Assembly: GCA_902796595.1 (NCBI GenBank)
Contig: CADBPM010000091.1
Span: forward strand, 1 to 37,193
DNA from: an uncultured Lachnospiraceae bacterium
GTDB lineage: Bacteria > Bacillota > Clostridia > Lachnospirales > Lachnospiraceae
Length of the DNA: 37,193 nt
Direction of reading: 5' to 3'
The notes beneath the pieces are model-generated. The model ran no database searches. It had not been told where the DNA came from and saw nothing but the letters and a program-made list of their open reading frames with translations. Below are positions 23,671-32,664 of the stretch, piece by piece. The number at the start of each line of letters is the position of its first letter. The stretch's first letter is position 1. Made by a program: the position numbers and the translations under genes.

Positions 23671-24222
23671 ATGTCACGTATAGGAAAAATGCCTATCGCA
23701 GTACCTGCAGGTGTAACTGTAGATATTGCAGAAAATAATAAAGTGACTGTTAAGGGTCCTAAGGGAACACTCGAAAGAGTTCTTCCTTCAGAGATGACTA
23801 TAAAGCTCGAAAACAACGAGATAGTAGTAACAAGACCTAATGATCTTAAGCAGATGAGATCACTTCACGGACTTACAAGAACTCTTATCAACAACATGGT
23901 TGTTGGCGTAACAGAAGGTTATAAGAAGGTTCTTCTTGTAAACGGTGTTGGTTACAGAGCTAATAAGAAGGGGAAGGAACTTACACTTCATCTTGGATAT
24001 TCTCATCCTGTTGTAATGACAGATCCTGAGGGTGTTGAGACAGTAGTTGATGAAAAGGCTACTCCAAATACTATTACCGTTAGTGGTATAGATAAAGAAA
24101 AGGTTGGACAGTTTGCGGCTGAAATCAGATCTAAGAGAGCTCCAGAGCCATATAAGGGCAAGGGTATCAAGTATGATACTGAGATTATCAGACGTAAAGA
24201 AGGAAAGACCGGTAAGAAATAA
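23671..24222 (+). CDS. rplF: 50S ribosomal protein L6
   Basis: L6, 183 residues, two similar domains, near the factor-binding site. [19 protein letters not shown] at the start and the diagnostic GVDKEKVGQ-like [45 protein letters not shown] at the end. GGAGG lies 7 nt upstream of the ATG. Confidence 0.99.
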   Translation: MSRIGKMPIAVPAGVTVDIAENNKVTVKGPKGTLERVLPSEMTIKLENNEIVVTRPNDLKQMRSLHGLTRTLINNMVVGVTEGYKKVLLVNGVGYRANKKGKELTLHLGYSHPVVMTDPEGVETVVDEKATPNTITVSGIDKEKVGQFAAEIRSKRAPEPYKGKGIKYDTEIIRRKEGKTGKK

Positions 24223-24240
24223 TTAAAGGAGTGAAGAAGA

Positions 24241-24609
24241 ATGGTCAGTAAAGTATCAAGAAGCGCTGTTCGTGAAAAGAAGCATAGAAGAATGCGCGCT
24301 CATATAGCTGGTACAGCCGAGAGACCACGTCTCGCTGTATTCAGAAGTAATAACCATATGTATGCCCAGATAATCGACGACCAGGCAGGAAAGACACTTG
24401 TTTCTGCATCTACACTCGATAAGGATGTTAAGTCCGGTCTTGAGCATACTAACGATGTCGCTGCTGCTGAGGCAGTTGGAACTGCAGTAGCCAAAAAGGC
24501 TGTTGAAAAGGGCATCAAGGAAGTCGTATTCGACAGAGGCGGCTTCATTTATCAGGGCAAAATACAGGCACTTGCTGACGCTGCAAGAAATGCAGGCCTT
24601 GAATTCTAA
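24241..24609 (+). CDS. rplR: 50S ribosomal protein L18
   Basis: L18, 122 residues, binds 5S r[50 protein letters not shown] and [36 protein letters not shown] are diagnostic. 18 nt after rplF. Confidence 0.98.
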   Translation: MVSKVSRSAVREKKHRRMRAHIAGTAERPRLAVFRSNNHMYAQIIDDQAGKTLVSASTLDKDVKSGLEHTNDVAAAEAVGTAVAKKAVEKGIKEVVFDRGGFIYQGKIQALADAARNAGLEF

Positions 24610-24627
24610 AAGAAGGAGGATGAAGCC

Positions 24628-25134
24628 ATGAATCGTTCAGTAGACAAAAATACTGAGAATAATGAATTTGATGACAAGGTCGTTACCATAAAGCGCGTCG
24701 TTAAGGTCGTTAAAGGTGGACGTAATATGAGATTTTCTGCCCTTGTTGTTGTAGGAGATAGAAAGGGACGCGTAGGTGCCGGTCTTGGAAAGGCTGCTGA
24801 AATTCCTGAAGCTATCCGTAAGGGTAAGGAAGATGCAATGAAGAATATGGTTACAGTTCCATTTGATGAGAACGGATCAATTCCTCATGATTTCATCGGT
24901 AAGTTTGGTAGCGCTGAAGTTCTTCTTAAGAGAGCTCCAGAAGGTACTGGTATCATCGCCGGCGGTCCTGCACGTAACGTACTTGACCTTGCTGGTTTCA
25001 AGAATATCAAGACCAAGTCACTTGGATCAAACAACAAGCAGAATGTAGTTCTTGCTACAATCAACGGCTTATCCCATTTAAAGACTCCTGAAGAAGTTGC
25101 TAAGCTTCGCGGTCTTTCAGTTGATGAACTTTGA
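24628..25134 (+). CDS. rpsE: 30S ribosomal protein S5
   Basis: S5, 168 residues, at the mRNA channel, a fidelity protein (spectinomycin and ram mutations map here). [51 protein letters not shown] forms the RNA-binding domain, and [39 protein letters not shown] follows. AAGGAGG upstream. Confidence 0.98.
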   Translation: MNRSVDKNTENNEFDDKVVTIKRVVKVVKGGRNMRFSALVVVGDRKGRVGAGLGKAAEIPEAIRKGKEDAMKNMVTVPFDENGSIPHDFIGKFGSAEVLLKRAPEGTGIIAGGPARNVLDLAGFKNIKTKSLGSNNKQNVVLATINGLSHLKTPEEVAKLRGLSVDEL

Positions 25135-25180
25135 TCTTTTGAAAAGCGGAGTTGGAACTATCACTTAAGGAGGATTAAAA

Positions 25181-25360
25181 ATGGCAAACTTAAAGGTTAC
25201 TTTGGCTAAGTCAACCATCGGTTGCTTACCAAAGCATAGAAGAACTGTTGAAGCTCTTGGCCTTAAGAAGACCAACAGAAGCGTAGTGCTTCCTGATAAT
25301 GCTGCAACACGTGGAATGATAAAGCAGGTTGAGTATCTGCTTAAGGTAGAAGAAATCTAA
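25181..25360 (+). CDS. rpmD: 50S ribosomal protein L30
   Basis: L30, 59 residues: MANLKVTLAKSTIGCLPKHR, then RTVEALGLKKTNRSVVLPDN, then AATRGMIKQVEYLLKVEEI. This is the compact bacterial form with the typical IG-x-x-x-x-HRxTVxALGL core. AAGGAGG lies 8 nt before the ATG, and rplO follows after 19 nt. It is the expected gene between rpsE and rplO. Confidence 0.97.
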   Translation: MANLKVTLAKSTIGCLPKHRRTVEALGLKKTNRSVVLPDNAATRGMIKQVEYLLKVEEI

Positions 25361-25379
25361 TAGCGGGGAGGTGTAAAAG

Positions 25380-25820
25380 ATGAATTTAACTGACTTACAG
25401 CCAGTTGCAGGCTCACATCAGAGCGATAACTTCCGTAGAGGCCGTGGACATGCTTCAGGCAACGGAAAGACTGCAGGTAAGGGTCATAAGGGTCAGAAGG
25501 CTCGTTCAGGAGCTCCAAGACCTGGATTTGAAGGCGGTCAGATGCCTCTTTTCAGAAGACTTCCTAAGAGAGGTTTTACAAATAGAAACAGTAAGGATAT
25601 CGTTATCCTTAACGTTTCAGATCTTAACTGCTTCGAAGATGGCGCAGAAGTAACAATCGAATCACTTCTTGACGCTGGTCTTATTAATAGAGTTTGTGAC
25701 GGTGTCAAGATTCTTGGCAACGGCGAGCTTACAAAGAAGCTTAATGTAAAGGTTAACGCATACAGCGCTTCAGCATCAGAAAAGATAAAGGCTCTTGGCG
25801 GGAATGCTGAGGTGATCTGA
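25380..25820 (+). CDS. rplO: 50S ribosomal protein L15
   Basis: L15, 146 residues, a late assembly protein. [66 protein letters not shown] is the glycine- and arginine-rich N-terminal half. The stop TGA shares its last base with the secY start (TGATG), so secY translation is probably coupled. Confidence 0.98.
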   Translation: MNLTDLQPVAGSHQSDNFRRGRGHASGNGKTAGKGHKGQKARSGAPRPGFEGGQMPLFRRLPKRGFTNRNSKDIVILNVSDLNCFEDGAEVTIESLLDAGLINRVCDGVKILGNGELTKKLNVKVNAYSASASEKIKALGGNAEVI

Positions 25821-27154
25821 TGTTTTCGACGATCCGAAATGCTCTGAAAGTTAAAGACATTAGAAACAGACTTCTGTTTACTCTTTTGTGTCTTGTGGCT
25901 GTCAGGATTGGTTCCCAGATACCAGTTCCCGGTATCGACAGGGACCAGGTTCATGCATTCCTTGCGCAGATTTCACAGATGGAGTTTCTTAATGCAATAA
26001 CTGGTGGTTCACTGGAATCATTATCAATATTTGCACTTAGTATTACACCATACATTACATCATCGATCATCATACAGCTCCTTACTATTGCAATCCCTCG
26101 TCTTGAGGAAATGCAGAAGGAAGGAGAGGATGGTCGTAAGAAGTTAGCAGCATATACAAGATATGTTACTATTATCCTTGCTGTTGTTGAAAGTACGGTT
26201 ATGGCTATCGGCTTTGGTCGTGCAGGATACATGAATGACTACAATTTCTTAAGTACGATTGTGGTTGTATTCTGTCTTACAGCAGGTGCTTCATTCCTTA
26301 TGTGGCTTGGAGAAAAGATAACTGATTTTGGTGTAGGCAACGGTATTTCGATGATCCTTCTTTTTAATATCGTTTCCAGAATGCCTGGAGATATATTAAA
26401 CCTTTTCAGGACTCATGTTAAGGGTGCGTCGAGTGTAATGAACGGCGTGATCGCTACAATCCTGATCGTAGGTATAATAGTTGGTCTTATTGTTTATATC
26501 GTTGTTCTTAATGATGCTACACGTAATATCCCTGTGCAGTATGCACAGAAGATTCAGGGACGCAGACTTGTCGGCGGCAGCGGATCAAGCATACCACTCA
26601 AGGTCAATACTGGCGGTGTAATGCCAATCATTTTTGCAAGCTCTATTCTTCAGACACCTATAGTTATCTGTAGTTTTATGGGAATACAGCCTGCAAGTGG
26701 CTCAGGTGCATCTATTGGCCAGAAAATACTGAAAGTTCTTAATCAGGGAGCTTGGTGCAATTTTAGCTCTTTAGGAGAGGCAAAGTATACTTTAGGTCTT
26801 GTTTTATATATTGCAATGCTTATATTCTTTGCTTACTTTTATACTTCAATTACATTCAACCCTATTGAGGTTGCTACTAATATGAAGAAGGCCGGAGGAT
26901 TTATACCTGGTATAAGACCTGGCCGTCCAACCAGCGATTATCTTACTAAAGTTCTCAACAGTATCATCTTTATTGGAGCTGTCGGACTGATTATCGCTGC
27001 ACTTATCCCGATCGTATGCGCTGGCGTATTCCATGCCAATGTATCTTTCGGTGGTACCAGTCTTATCATTGTTGTAGGAGTTGTCCTCGAAACAATGAAG
27101 CAGATTGAATCAAGGATGCTTGAGAGACATTACACTGGTTTCCTTAGCGATTAA
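25820..27154 (+). CDS. secY: Preprotein translocase subunit SecY
   Basis: The channel subunit of the Sec translocon, 444 residues, ten predicted membrane helices. The N-terminal [40 protein letters not shown], the plug/TM2 region LSIFALSITPYITSSIIIQLLTI and the cytoplasmic loop NPIEVATNMKKAGGFIPGIRPGRPTSDYL are diagnostic. The one-base overlap with rplO is typical. A strong hairpin with a T-run follows before adk. Confidence 0.99.
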   Translation: MFSTIRNALKVKDIRNRLLFTLLCLVAVRIGSQIPVPGIDRDQVHAFLAQISQMEFLNAITGGSLESLSIFALSITPYITSSIIIQLLTIAIPRLEEMQKEGEDGRKKLAAYTRYVTIILAVVESTVMAIGFGRAGYMNDYNFLSTIVVVFCLTAGASFLMWLGEKITDFGVGNGISMILLFNIVSRMPGDILNLFRTHVKGASSVMNGVIATILIVGIIVGLIVYIVVLNDATRNIPVQYAQKIQGRRLVGGSGSSIPLKVNTGGVMPIIFASSILQTPIVICSFMGIQPASGSGASIGQKILKVLNQGAWCNFSSLGEAKYTLGLVLYIAMLIFFAYFYTSITFNPIEVATNMKKAGGFIPGIRPGRPTSDYLTKVLNSIIFIGAVGLIIAALIPIVCAGVFHANVSFGGTSLIIVVGVVLETMKQIESRMLERHYTGFLSD

Positions 27155-27191
27155 TCTGCCGACGTTTAATGTACTGCAGATTGTTAACGGG

Positions 27192-27246
27192 GCTGCAGCA
27201 GGTATGACATTTGTATTAGTGTTATAGTTGCTGCAGCTTTTCTTTT
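27192..27246 (+). terminator. Terminator-like hairpin with an embedded promoter between secY and adk
   Basis: GCTGCAGCA (27192-27200) pairs perfectly with TGCTGCAGC (27229-27237). Imperfect pairing continues inward (27203-27210 with 27219-27226), and TTTTCTTTT follows. TGTTATAGT at 27220-27228 is an extended -10 lying inside the 3' half, with no clear -35. The site could both end or attenuate secY transcription and start adk transcription near 27235. Confidence 0.65.
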
Positions 27247-27271
27247 ACAGGAAATTAACAGGAGAAGAATA

Positions 27272-27913
27272 ATGAAGATAATAATGCTTGGGGCACCGGG
27301 AGCAGGTAAAGGAACACAGGCTATTAAAATAGCAGAAAAGTATGATATTCCACATATTTCAACAGGTGATATATTCAGATATAATATAAAAAATAATACT
27401 GAACTTGGAAAAGAAGCCAAGAAGTATATGGATGCAGGTAAACTTGTACCTGATGAACTTACATGCGACCTTCTTCTTGACAGAGTTAAGAAGGATGATT
27501 GCAAGAATGGATACATACTTGACGGATATCCAAGAACTATCCCTCAGGCGGAAGTGCTTGATGAGGCTCTTGCAAAGAACGGTGAAAAAATAGATCATGC
27601 TATCAATGTAAATGTGCCTGACGAGAATATCGTTGAAAGAATGTCTGGCCGCAGAACATGTACTGATTGCGGAGAAACATACCATATTAAATACAATGCA
27701 CCTTCAAGGGAAGGAATTTGTGACAGATGTGGGGCTAAGCTTATACAGAGGGATGATGATAAGCCGGAGACTGTACAGAAAAGATTAACTGTGTACCATG
27801 ATCAGACAGAACCACTTATTGATTATTATAAGAATAAGGGTATATATAAAGAGGTAGATGGTACAAAGAGTATGGATATTGTTTTTGATGACATTTGCAA
27901 TATACTTGGCTGA
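27272..27913 (+). CDS. adk: Adenylate kinase, zinc-lid type
   Basis: Adenylate kinase (ATP + AMP to 2 ADP), 213 residues. P-loop GAPGAGKGTQ at 7-16, AMP-binding HISTGDIFR, DGYPRT (usual DGFPRT) near 85-90. The long-form LID domain carries four cysteines, CTDC and CDRC, that hold zinc, as in many Gram-positives. Its usual place is after secY. AGGAG precedes the ATG by 8 nt. Confidence 0.98.
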   Translation: MKIIMLGAPGAGKGTQAIKIAEKYDIPHISTGDIFRYNIKNNTELGKEAKKYMDAGKLVPDELTCDLLLDRVKKDDCKNGYILDGYPRTIPQAEVLDEALAKNGEKIDHAINVNVPDENIVERMSGRRTCTDCGETYHIKYNAPSREGICDRCGAKLIQRDDDKPETVQKRLTVYHDQTEPLIDYYKNKGIYKEVDGTKSMDIVFDDICNILG

Positions 27914-27925
27914 TAGGTGTGATCA

Positions 27926-28687
27926 TTGGACATCAAAATAAAAAGTTCGTCTGAAATAGAGAAGATGACGGAAGCGGGCAGGATTCTTGCGGAGATTCTT
28001 GATGAGCTTTTTACTTATGTCAGACCTGGCATTTCAACATACGAACTCGATACAATCTGCGAGAAACTGATAAAGAAGAATGAATGTCTTCCTATATTAA
28101 AAGGATACGAGGGCTTTCCTTCTGCATCATGTATATCTGTTAATGACCAGGTCGGACATGGTATACCGCATCCGGAACATTTTCTTGATGAGGGCGATAT
28201 TGTTAAAATAGATACCAGTATTTCTTATAATGGGTGGTGTGCGGATGCTGCCAGAACTATACCTGTTGGAAAAGCTGATCCTTTGCTGCTTGATCTTATT
28301 GAAAATGTAAAGGGTGCTTTTTATGCAGGCCTTGAAAAGGCGGTAGCAGGCAATCAACTTAATGAAATAGGCAGAGCTATAGAAGAATTTGCTGTCAGAC
28401 ACGACCTGTCCGTTGTAAGGGATATGATGGGACATGGAATTGGACAGAAACTTCATGAAGATCCACCAGTACCTCATTTTAAAGAGGATGAGGACGGTCC
28501 GTTACTACTTTCGGGAATGACGCTCGCAATTGAACCCATGTTAAATATGGGTGAAAGCGACGTTGTTTGGGGGGATGATGACTGGACTGTCTACACAGCT
28601 GATTATTCCTTTTCTGCACATTATGAGAATACAATATTGATAACCGATAACAAGCCAGTTATACTGACGCCTGTTTCTTACTGTTAG
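27926..28687 (+). CDS. map: Methionine aminopeptidase type I
   Basis: Removes N-terminal Met from new proteins; 253 residues. Metal ligands are in DEGDIVKIDTSISYNGWCADAARTIPVG (two Asp), DMMGHGIGQKLHEDPPVPHF (His), AIEPMLNMG (Glu) and HYENTILIT (Glu). VGHGIP before the first Asp carries the substrate His. The start is a TTG at 27926; the family begins I-x-IKSxxEIEKMxEAG, so a later ATG would cut the fold. Only a weak site (TAGGTG) lies upstream, so translation may depend on coupling to adk 12 nt away. No N-terminal SH3-like extension. Confidence 0.96.
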   Translation: MDIKIKSSSEIEKMTEAGRILAEILDELFTYVRPGISTYELDTICEKLIKKNECLPILKGYEGFPSASCISVNDQVGHGIPHPEHFLDEGDIVKIDTSISYNGWCADAARTIPVGKADPLLLDLIENVKGAFYAGLEKAVAGNQLNEIGRAIEEFAVRHDLSVVRDMMGHGIGQKLHEDPPVPHFKEDEDGPLLLSGMTLAIEPMLNMGESDVVWGDDDWTVYTADYSFSAHYENTILITDNKPVILTPVSYC

Positions 28688-28714
28688 TAGGAAGGGCAAT
28701 GTGAAAGGAGACAA

Positions 28715-28933
28715 ATGTCAAAATCTGACGTACTTGAGATTGAAGGAACTGTAGTTGAAAAACTCCCTAATGCAATGTTTCAGGTAGAACTTGAAAATGG
28801 TCATAAGGTTCTTGCACACATAAGCGGTAAGTTAAGAATGAACTTTATCAGAATCCTTCCAGGTGATAAGGTTACTCTTGAAATGAGTCCTTATGATCTT
28901 ACAAAGGGAAGAATTATCTGGAGAGATAAATAA
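28715..28933 (+). CDS. infA: Translation initiation factor IF-1
   Basis: IF-1, 72 residues, an OB-fold protein covering the A site during initiation. [72 protein letters not shown] matches the family end to end. AAAGGAG lies 5-6 nt upstream of the ATG. A hairpin follows. Confidence 0.99.
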   Translation: MSKSDVLEIEGTVVEKLPNAMFQVELENGHKVLAHISGKLRMNFIRILPGDKVTLEMSPYDLTKGRIIWRDK

Positions 28934-28944
28934 TTACAGGATAA

Positions 28945-28977
28945 TTAAAGCCGACTGAGAGATTCAGTCGGCTTTAA
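28945..28977 (+). terminator. Intrinsic terminator-like hairpin after infA
   Basis: TTAAAGCCGACTGA (28945-28958) pairs perfectly with TCAGTCGGCTTTAA (28964-28977), loop GAGAT. The stem ends in CTTTAA without a long T-run, so termination may be partial and some transcripts could run into rpmJ. Confidence 0.75.
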
Positions 28978-29006
28978 TAAGTTAATAAGCTTTTTACGAA
29001 AAATAC

Positions 29007-29035
29007 TTGCACAAAACTGAAATTTGTGGTAATAT
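29007..29035 (+). promoter_or_regulatory. Promoter of the rpmJ-rpsM-rpoA (alpha) operon
   Basis: TTGCAC at 29007-29012, 17 bp, TAATAT at 29030-29035 with TG at 29027-29028. Together with the preceding hairpin, it makes the alpha gene group a separate transcription unit. Confidence 0.7.
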
Positions 29036-29071
29036 GAAAAACGGACTTTATTGGAAAGGAGAAAATTCTCG

Positions 29072-29185
29072 ATGAAAGTTAGGTCATCTGTAAAGCCTAT
29101 GTGCGAAAAGTGCAAGGTTATTAAAAGGAAGGGTTCAATCAGAATAATCTGCGAAAACCCTAAGCACAAGCAGAGACAGGGCTGA
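29072..29185 (+). CDS. rpmJ: 50S ribosomal protein L36, zinc-binding form
   Basis: L36, 37 residues: [20 protein letters not shown] then [17 protein letters not shown]. The CxxC, Cys and His ligands for zinc are all present, so it is the C+ form. AAAGGAG lies 10-11 nt upstream. It is the expected gene between infA and rpsM, but it is separated from rpsM by 309 nt. Confidence 0.98.
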   Translation: MKVRSSVKPMCEKCKVIKRKGSIRIICENPKHKQRQG

Positions 29186-29494
29186 TTCTAATGAGAATTT
29201 TCATCGGTTGACCGATGAAGTAATCCGGAGAAGTCCATCTTTAAGACAGCCTCCGATTACAAAATTCGAATTAAGAGTCTTGCTTTCTGCGTTACAGCAG
29301 TTTCAAGGTGTTGTGAAGCCTGATCCTGTTGTGATACTGCTTCTTATTAGTGTGTTTGCAAAGCAGACATACGCTTCTGTTCGCCAGGAGTAGGAGGTGG
29401 TTTAAAGCGGCTGAGCTGTTTCTCGTCATCAAATCAGAGACAGCTGATTCACAATGTTAACTAATAAACTCGTAATTATGGAGGAAAAACGCTA
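29186..29494 (+). ncRNA. Folded rpmJ-rpsM intergenic RNA (candidate cis-regulatory leader)
   Basis: A 309-nt non-coding gap. Stems seen: TTCATCGG (29200-29207) with CCGATGAA (29212-29219), loop TTGA; GTAATC-GGAG (29220-29230, one bulged C) with CTCCGATTAC (29251-29260); CTTG plus CTGC (29279-29290) with GCAG plus CAAG (29297-29307); two alternative partners for the CTGCTTC at 29337-29343 (GAAGC at 29315-29319 or AAGCAG at 29361-29366); and AGCTGT/ACAGCT (29414-29419 with 29440-29445) near the rpsM site. A 61-codon frame from a TTG at 29208 crosses the first stems, has no Shine-Dalgarno and no recognisable sequence. In other bacteria, S4 regulates alpha-type operons by RNA binding; that is a guess here. 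Confidence 0.5.
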
Positions 29495-29863
29495 ATGGCT
29501 CGTATTAGTGGTGTTGATTTACCAAGAGAGAAGCGTGTTGAGATTGGCCTCACCTATATTTTTGGTATTGGAAGGGCTACATCCGATATGATTTTAAAGA
29601 AGTCAGGAGTTAATCCTGATACCCGCTGCAAAGATCTTACAGATGAAGAAGTAGGTAAGATCCGTGACGTAATCGAATCATCCGTTACAGTAGAAGGTGA
29701 TCTTCGTCGTGAAGTTGCTATGAATATCAAGAGACTTCAGGAGATTGGCTGCTACAGAGGTGTTCGCCATAGAAAGGGACTTCCTGTTCGTGGTCAGAAT
29801 ACAAAGAATAATGCAAGGACCAGAAAGGGTCCTCGTAAGACTATCGCTAATAAGAAGAAGTAA
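29495..29863 (+). CDS. rpsM: 30S ribosomal protein S13
   Basis: S13, 122 residues, in the 30S head contacting P-site tRNA and L5. [30 protein letters not shown] opens it; [35 protein letters not shown] is the tail that reaches tRNA. GGAGG lies 9-10 nt upstream. It follows the folded spacer. Confidence 0.99.
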   Translation: MARISGVDLPREKRVEIGLTYIFGIGRATSDMILKKSGVNPDTRCKDLTDEEVGKIRDVIESSVTVEGDLRREVAMNIKRLQEIGCYRGVRHRKGLPVRGQNTKNNARTRKGPRKTIANKKK

Positions 29864-29886
29864 TAAATAAGGAGGATTCGAACGCT

Positions 29887-30291
29887 ATGCCTAGTACAAA
29901 TAAGGGAGCAGCTAAGAAGGTTGTAAAAAAGCGTGTAAAGAAGAATGTTGAGCGTGGACAGGCTCATATTCAGTCATCTTTTAATAATACTATCGTTACA
30001 TTAACAGACGCAGAAGGCAATGCACTTTCATGGGCAAGTGCCGGTGGACTTGGATTTCGTGGTTCCAGAAAGTCTACTCCATATGCTGCACAGATGGCAG
30101 CAGAAACTGCAGCTAAGGCAGCCATCGTTCACGGACTCAAGTCAGTTGACGTTATGGTTAAGGGACCTGGTTCAGGACGTGAAGCAGCTATTCGTGCTCT
30201 TCAGGCTTGTGGCATCAATGTTATAAGTATCAAGGATGTTACTCCTGTACCTCACAATGGTTGTAGACCACCTAAGCGCAGAAGAGTATAA
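29887..30291 (+). CDS. rpsK: 30S ribosomal protein S11
   Basis: S11, 134 residues, in the platform near the E site. [56 protein letters not shown] is the core, and [13 protein letters not shown] the basic tail. AAGGAGG upstream; 23 nt after rpsM. Confidence 0.99.
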   Translation: MPSTNKGAAKKVVKKRVKKNVERGQAHIQSSFNNTIVTLTDAEGNALSWASAGGLGFRGSRKSTPYAAQMAAETAAKAAIVHGLKSVDVMVKGPGSGREAAIRALQACGINVISIKDVTPVPHNGCRPPKRRRV

Positions 30292-30321
30292 TCGAGAGCA
30301 GACTAGTAGGAGGAATTAATA

Positions 30322-30918
30322 ATGGCAAGAGATATGACCCCTGTATTAAAAAGATGCAGAGTTCTTGGTATAGAGCCAGGAGTTATGGGACTTGATAAGA
30401 AGTCTAACAGAACATCTGGTACAGGCAGAAGAAAGATCAGTGAGTATGGTGAACAGCTCCGCGAGAAGCAGAAGGCTAAGTTCATCTATGGAGTTACAGA
30501 AAAGCCTTTCCGTAACTATTTTAAGCGTGCTCAGAAGCTTAAGTATGGTACAACAGGTGAGAACCTTATGATCCTTCTTGAGCAGAGACTTGATAACATC
30601 GTTTTTCGTCTTGGCTTCGCTCGTACAAGAAAAGAAGCAAGACAGATCGTTGATCATAAGATGGTTCTTGTTAATGGCAAGAGAGTTAATATCCCATCAT
30701 ACCTTGTTTCAGTTGGCGATAAGATTGAAATAAAAGAAAATAAGAAGACAAGCCAGAGACTTAAGGATGTTCTTGAGGCTACAAATGGCAGACTTGTTCC
30801 TGGTTGGCTTGAGTCAGACCGTGATAATCTTACAGGTTCTGTTAAGGAGATCCCTTCAAGAGATCAGATCGATGTTCCTGTAAATGAGGTGCAGATCGTC
30901 GAGCTGTATTCCAAGTAA
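30322..30918 (+). CDS. rpsD: 30S ribosomal protein S4 (zinc-free form)
   Basis: S4, 198 residues, a primary 16S binder that starts 30S assembly and acts as a translational repressor in several bacteria. Only one cysteine (Cys12) remains of the N-terminal zinc site, so it is the C- form, in contrast to the zinc forms of S14 and L36 here. The S4 RNA-binding domain is RLDNIVFRLGFARTRKEARQIVDHKMVLVNGKRVNIPSYLV. An 80-nt spacer leads to rpoA. Confidence 0.98.
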   Translation: MARDMTPVLKRCRVLGIEPGVMGLDKKSNRTSGTGRRKISEYGEQLREKQKAKFIYGVTEKPFRNYFKRAQKLKYGTTGENLMILLEQRLDNIVFRLGFARTRKEARQIVDHKMVLVNGKRVNIPSYLVSVGDKIEIKENKKTSQRLKDVLEATNGRLVPGWLESDRDNLTGSVKEIPSRDQIDVPVNEVQIVELYSK

Positions 30919-30998
30919 TAAGTCGATGCACAAATTGTATAACTTATACCTGGTCATATACAACGTGATGTATAAACATCTCAAAGGAGGAGCCTGTC

Positions 30999-31958
30999 AT
31001 GTTTGATTTTGAAAAACCTAATATTGAAATTGCAGAGATTTCTGATGATAAAAAGTACGGGCGCTTCGTTGTAGAACCGCTTGAGAGAGGATATGGCCTC
31101 ACTCTTGGGAATTCTCTCAGGAGAATAATGCTTTCTTCTCTTCCGGGCGCAGCTGTGAGCTCAGTTAAAATAAATGGCGTCAAGCATGAGTTCAGCTCTA
31201 TACCTGGGGTCAAGGAAGACGTTACAGAAATCGTTATGAATGTTAAGTCTCTTGCTATAAGAGACAGCAGCGATAATGATGAACCTAAGACTGCATATCT
31301 TGATTATGAAGGTGAAGGTGTTGTAACGGCTGCTGATATCCAGGTTGATCCTGATATTGAGATCGTTAATAAAGATCAGGTCATTGCTACGTTGAACGGC
31401 GGCGAAGGCTGCAAGCTCAATATTGAGTTTACAATCACCAGAGGTCGCGGATACATAACAAGTGATAAGAATAAGACAGAAGATATGTCAATTGATGCTA
31501 TCGCTGTCGATTCTATATTCACTCCGGTCAAGAGAGTAAATATCAATGTAGAGAATACTCGTGTTGGCCAGATGACCGATTATGATAAACTTACCATAGA
31601 AGTTTACACCAATGGCACTATGGGCCCTGATGAGGCTGTCAGCCTTGCTGCAAGGGTACTCAGTGAGCATCTTAATGCGTTTATCGATCTTTCTGAGGAT
31701 GCCAAGGATATTAATGTCATTGCTGCTGAACCTATAGGTGTTAAGGACAGAGCACTTGAGATGAATATTGATGAACTTGAACTTTCTGTACGTTCATATA
31801 ATTGTCTTAAGAGAGCTGGCATTAATACAGTTCAGGAATTAACCAACAAGACGCTGGATGATATGATGAAGGTTCGTAACATGGGACGTAAGTCTCTTGA
31901 TGAAGTGAATGCTAAGCTGGCTGAACTTGGACTTTCATTAAAGAACAGCGAAGAATAA
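30999..31958 (+). CDS. rpoA: RNA polymerase alpha subunit
   Basis: Alpha subunit, 319 residues. The N-terminal domain has [59 protein letters not shown] for dimer and beta contacts. After a linker, the C-terminal domain has [55 protein letters not shown], with the helix-hairpin-helix that binds UP elements. A working alpha CTD agrees with the A-rich tract above the S10 promoter. AAAGGAGG upstream. Confidence 0.99.
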   Translation: MFDFEKPNIEIAEISDDKKYGRFVVEPLERGYGLTLGNSLRRIMLSSLPGAAVSSVKINGVKHEFSSIPGVKEDVTEIVMNVKSLAIRDSSDNDEPKTAYLDYEGEGVVTAADIQVDPDIEIVNKDQVIATLNGGEGCKLNIEFTITRGRGYITSDKNKTEDMSIDAIAVDSIFTPVKRVNINVENTRVGQMTDYDKLTIEVYTNGTMGPDEAVSLAARVLSEHLNAFIDLSEDAKDINVIAAEPIGVKDRALEMNIDELELSVRSYNCLKRAGINTVQELTNKTLDDMMKVRNMGRKSLDEVNAKLAELGLSLKNSEE

Positions 31959-32000
31959 TGCTGCTGCTTTAATGCTGCCGCATATATAGGAGGATTTATA

Positions 32001-32531
32001 ATGGCTGGCTATAGAAAGCTTGGAAGGACATCAAGTCAGAGAAAGGCCTTACTCAGAAGCCAGGTAACAGCTCTTATCAATAATGGTAAGATCGTTACTA
32101 CCGAAGCTCGCGCTAAGGAGCTTCGCAGAATTGCTGAGGGACTTATCACACTTGCTGTTAAGGAAAAGGATAATTTCGAAACCGTTACTGTTAAGACAAA
32201 GGTAGCCCGTAAGGATGCCAATGGCAAGAGAGTAAAGGAAGTAGTTGACGGACGTAAGGTTGCTCTTTTTGATGAAAAAGATAAGGAAATCAAGAAGGAT
32301 AAGATTACACGTCATAATGCAAGAATGCAGATGCGCAAGGTTCTTTACGATGTAAAGAGCGTTGGCGAGGATGGAAAGAGAAAGTCTGTTAAGTCTGTTG
32401 ACCTTACAGATAAGCTTTTTGATGAGATCGCTCCTAAGTATACAGATCGTAAGGGCGGTTATACCCGTATCGTAAAGATTGGACCTCGTAAGGGAGATGC
32501 TGCAATGCAGGTTCTTATTGAACTTGTTTAA
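32001..32531 (+). CDS. rplQ: 50S ribosomal protein L17 with an internal insertion
   Basis: L17, at the tunnel-exit side of the 50S. The ends are typical: [40 protein letters not shown] at the start and [37 protein letters not shown] at the end. The protein has 176 residues against roughly 115-130 in most bacteria. About 48 charged residues (55-102, rich in Lys, Glu, Asp and Val) interrupt the fold between the LITLA helix and [15 protein letters not shown], and a smaller insert is at 118-134. The frame is open and codon use does not change, so this is a lineage feature and not an error. Followed by a terminator. Confidence 0.95.
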   Translation: MAGYRKLGRTSSQRKALLRSQVTALINNGKIVTTEARAKELRRIAEGLITLAVKEKDNFETVTVKTKVARKDANGKRVKEVVDGRKVALFDEKDKEIKKDKITRHNARMQMRKVLYDVKSVGEDGKRKSVKSVDLTDKLFDEIAPKYTDRKGGYTRIVKIGPRKGDAAMQVLIELV

Positions 32532-32551
32532 TCTTCAATAAAGATTTTATT

Positions 32552-32582
32552 AAGCACTCGGTTTATTGCCGGGTGCTTTTCT
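32552..32582 (+). terminator. Intrinsic terminator after rplQ
   Basis: AAGCACTCGG (32552-32561) pairs with CCGGGTGCTT (32569-32578, one G-T pair), loop TTTATTG, followed by TTTTC and TTTTT. Ends the alpha operon. Confidence 0.88.
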
Positions 32583-32601
32583 TTTTGCCTAAAACTCTGG
32601 C

Positions 32602-32630
32602 TTGAAAAAAATACGTTTTTTCTGTATAGT
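32602..32630 (+). promoter_or_regulatory. Promoter of the ecfA1-ecfA2-ecfT-truA operon
   Basis: TTGAAA at 32602-32607, 17 bp, TATAGT at 32625-32630. Leader of about 28 nt to the ATG at 32665. Confidence 0.7.
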
Positions 32631-32664
32631 AGACAATAGTGTCTTTAGTGAGCAGGAGAGATAT

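Noticed and set aside
29208..29393. A 61-codon frame between rpmJ and rpsM
   Set aside because: It starts at a TTG within the loop of a hairpin, lacks a Shine-Dalgarno site, and the region is better explained by RNA stems. Not annotated as a gene, but ribosome profiling would settle it.
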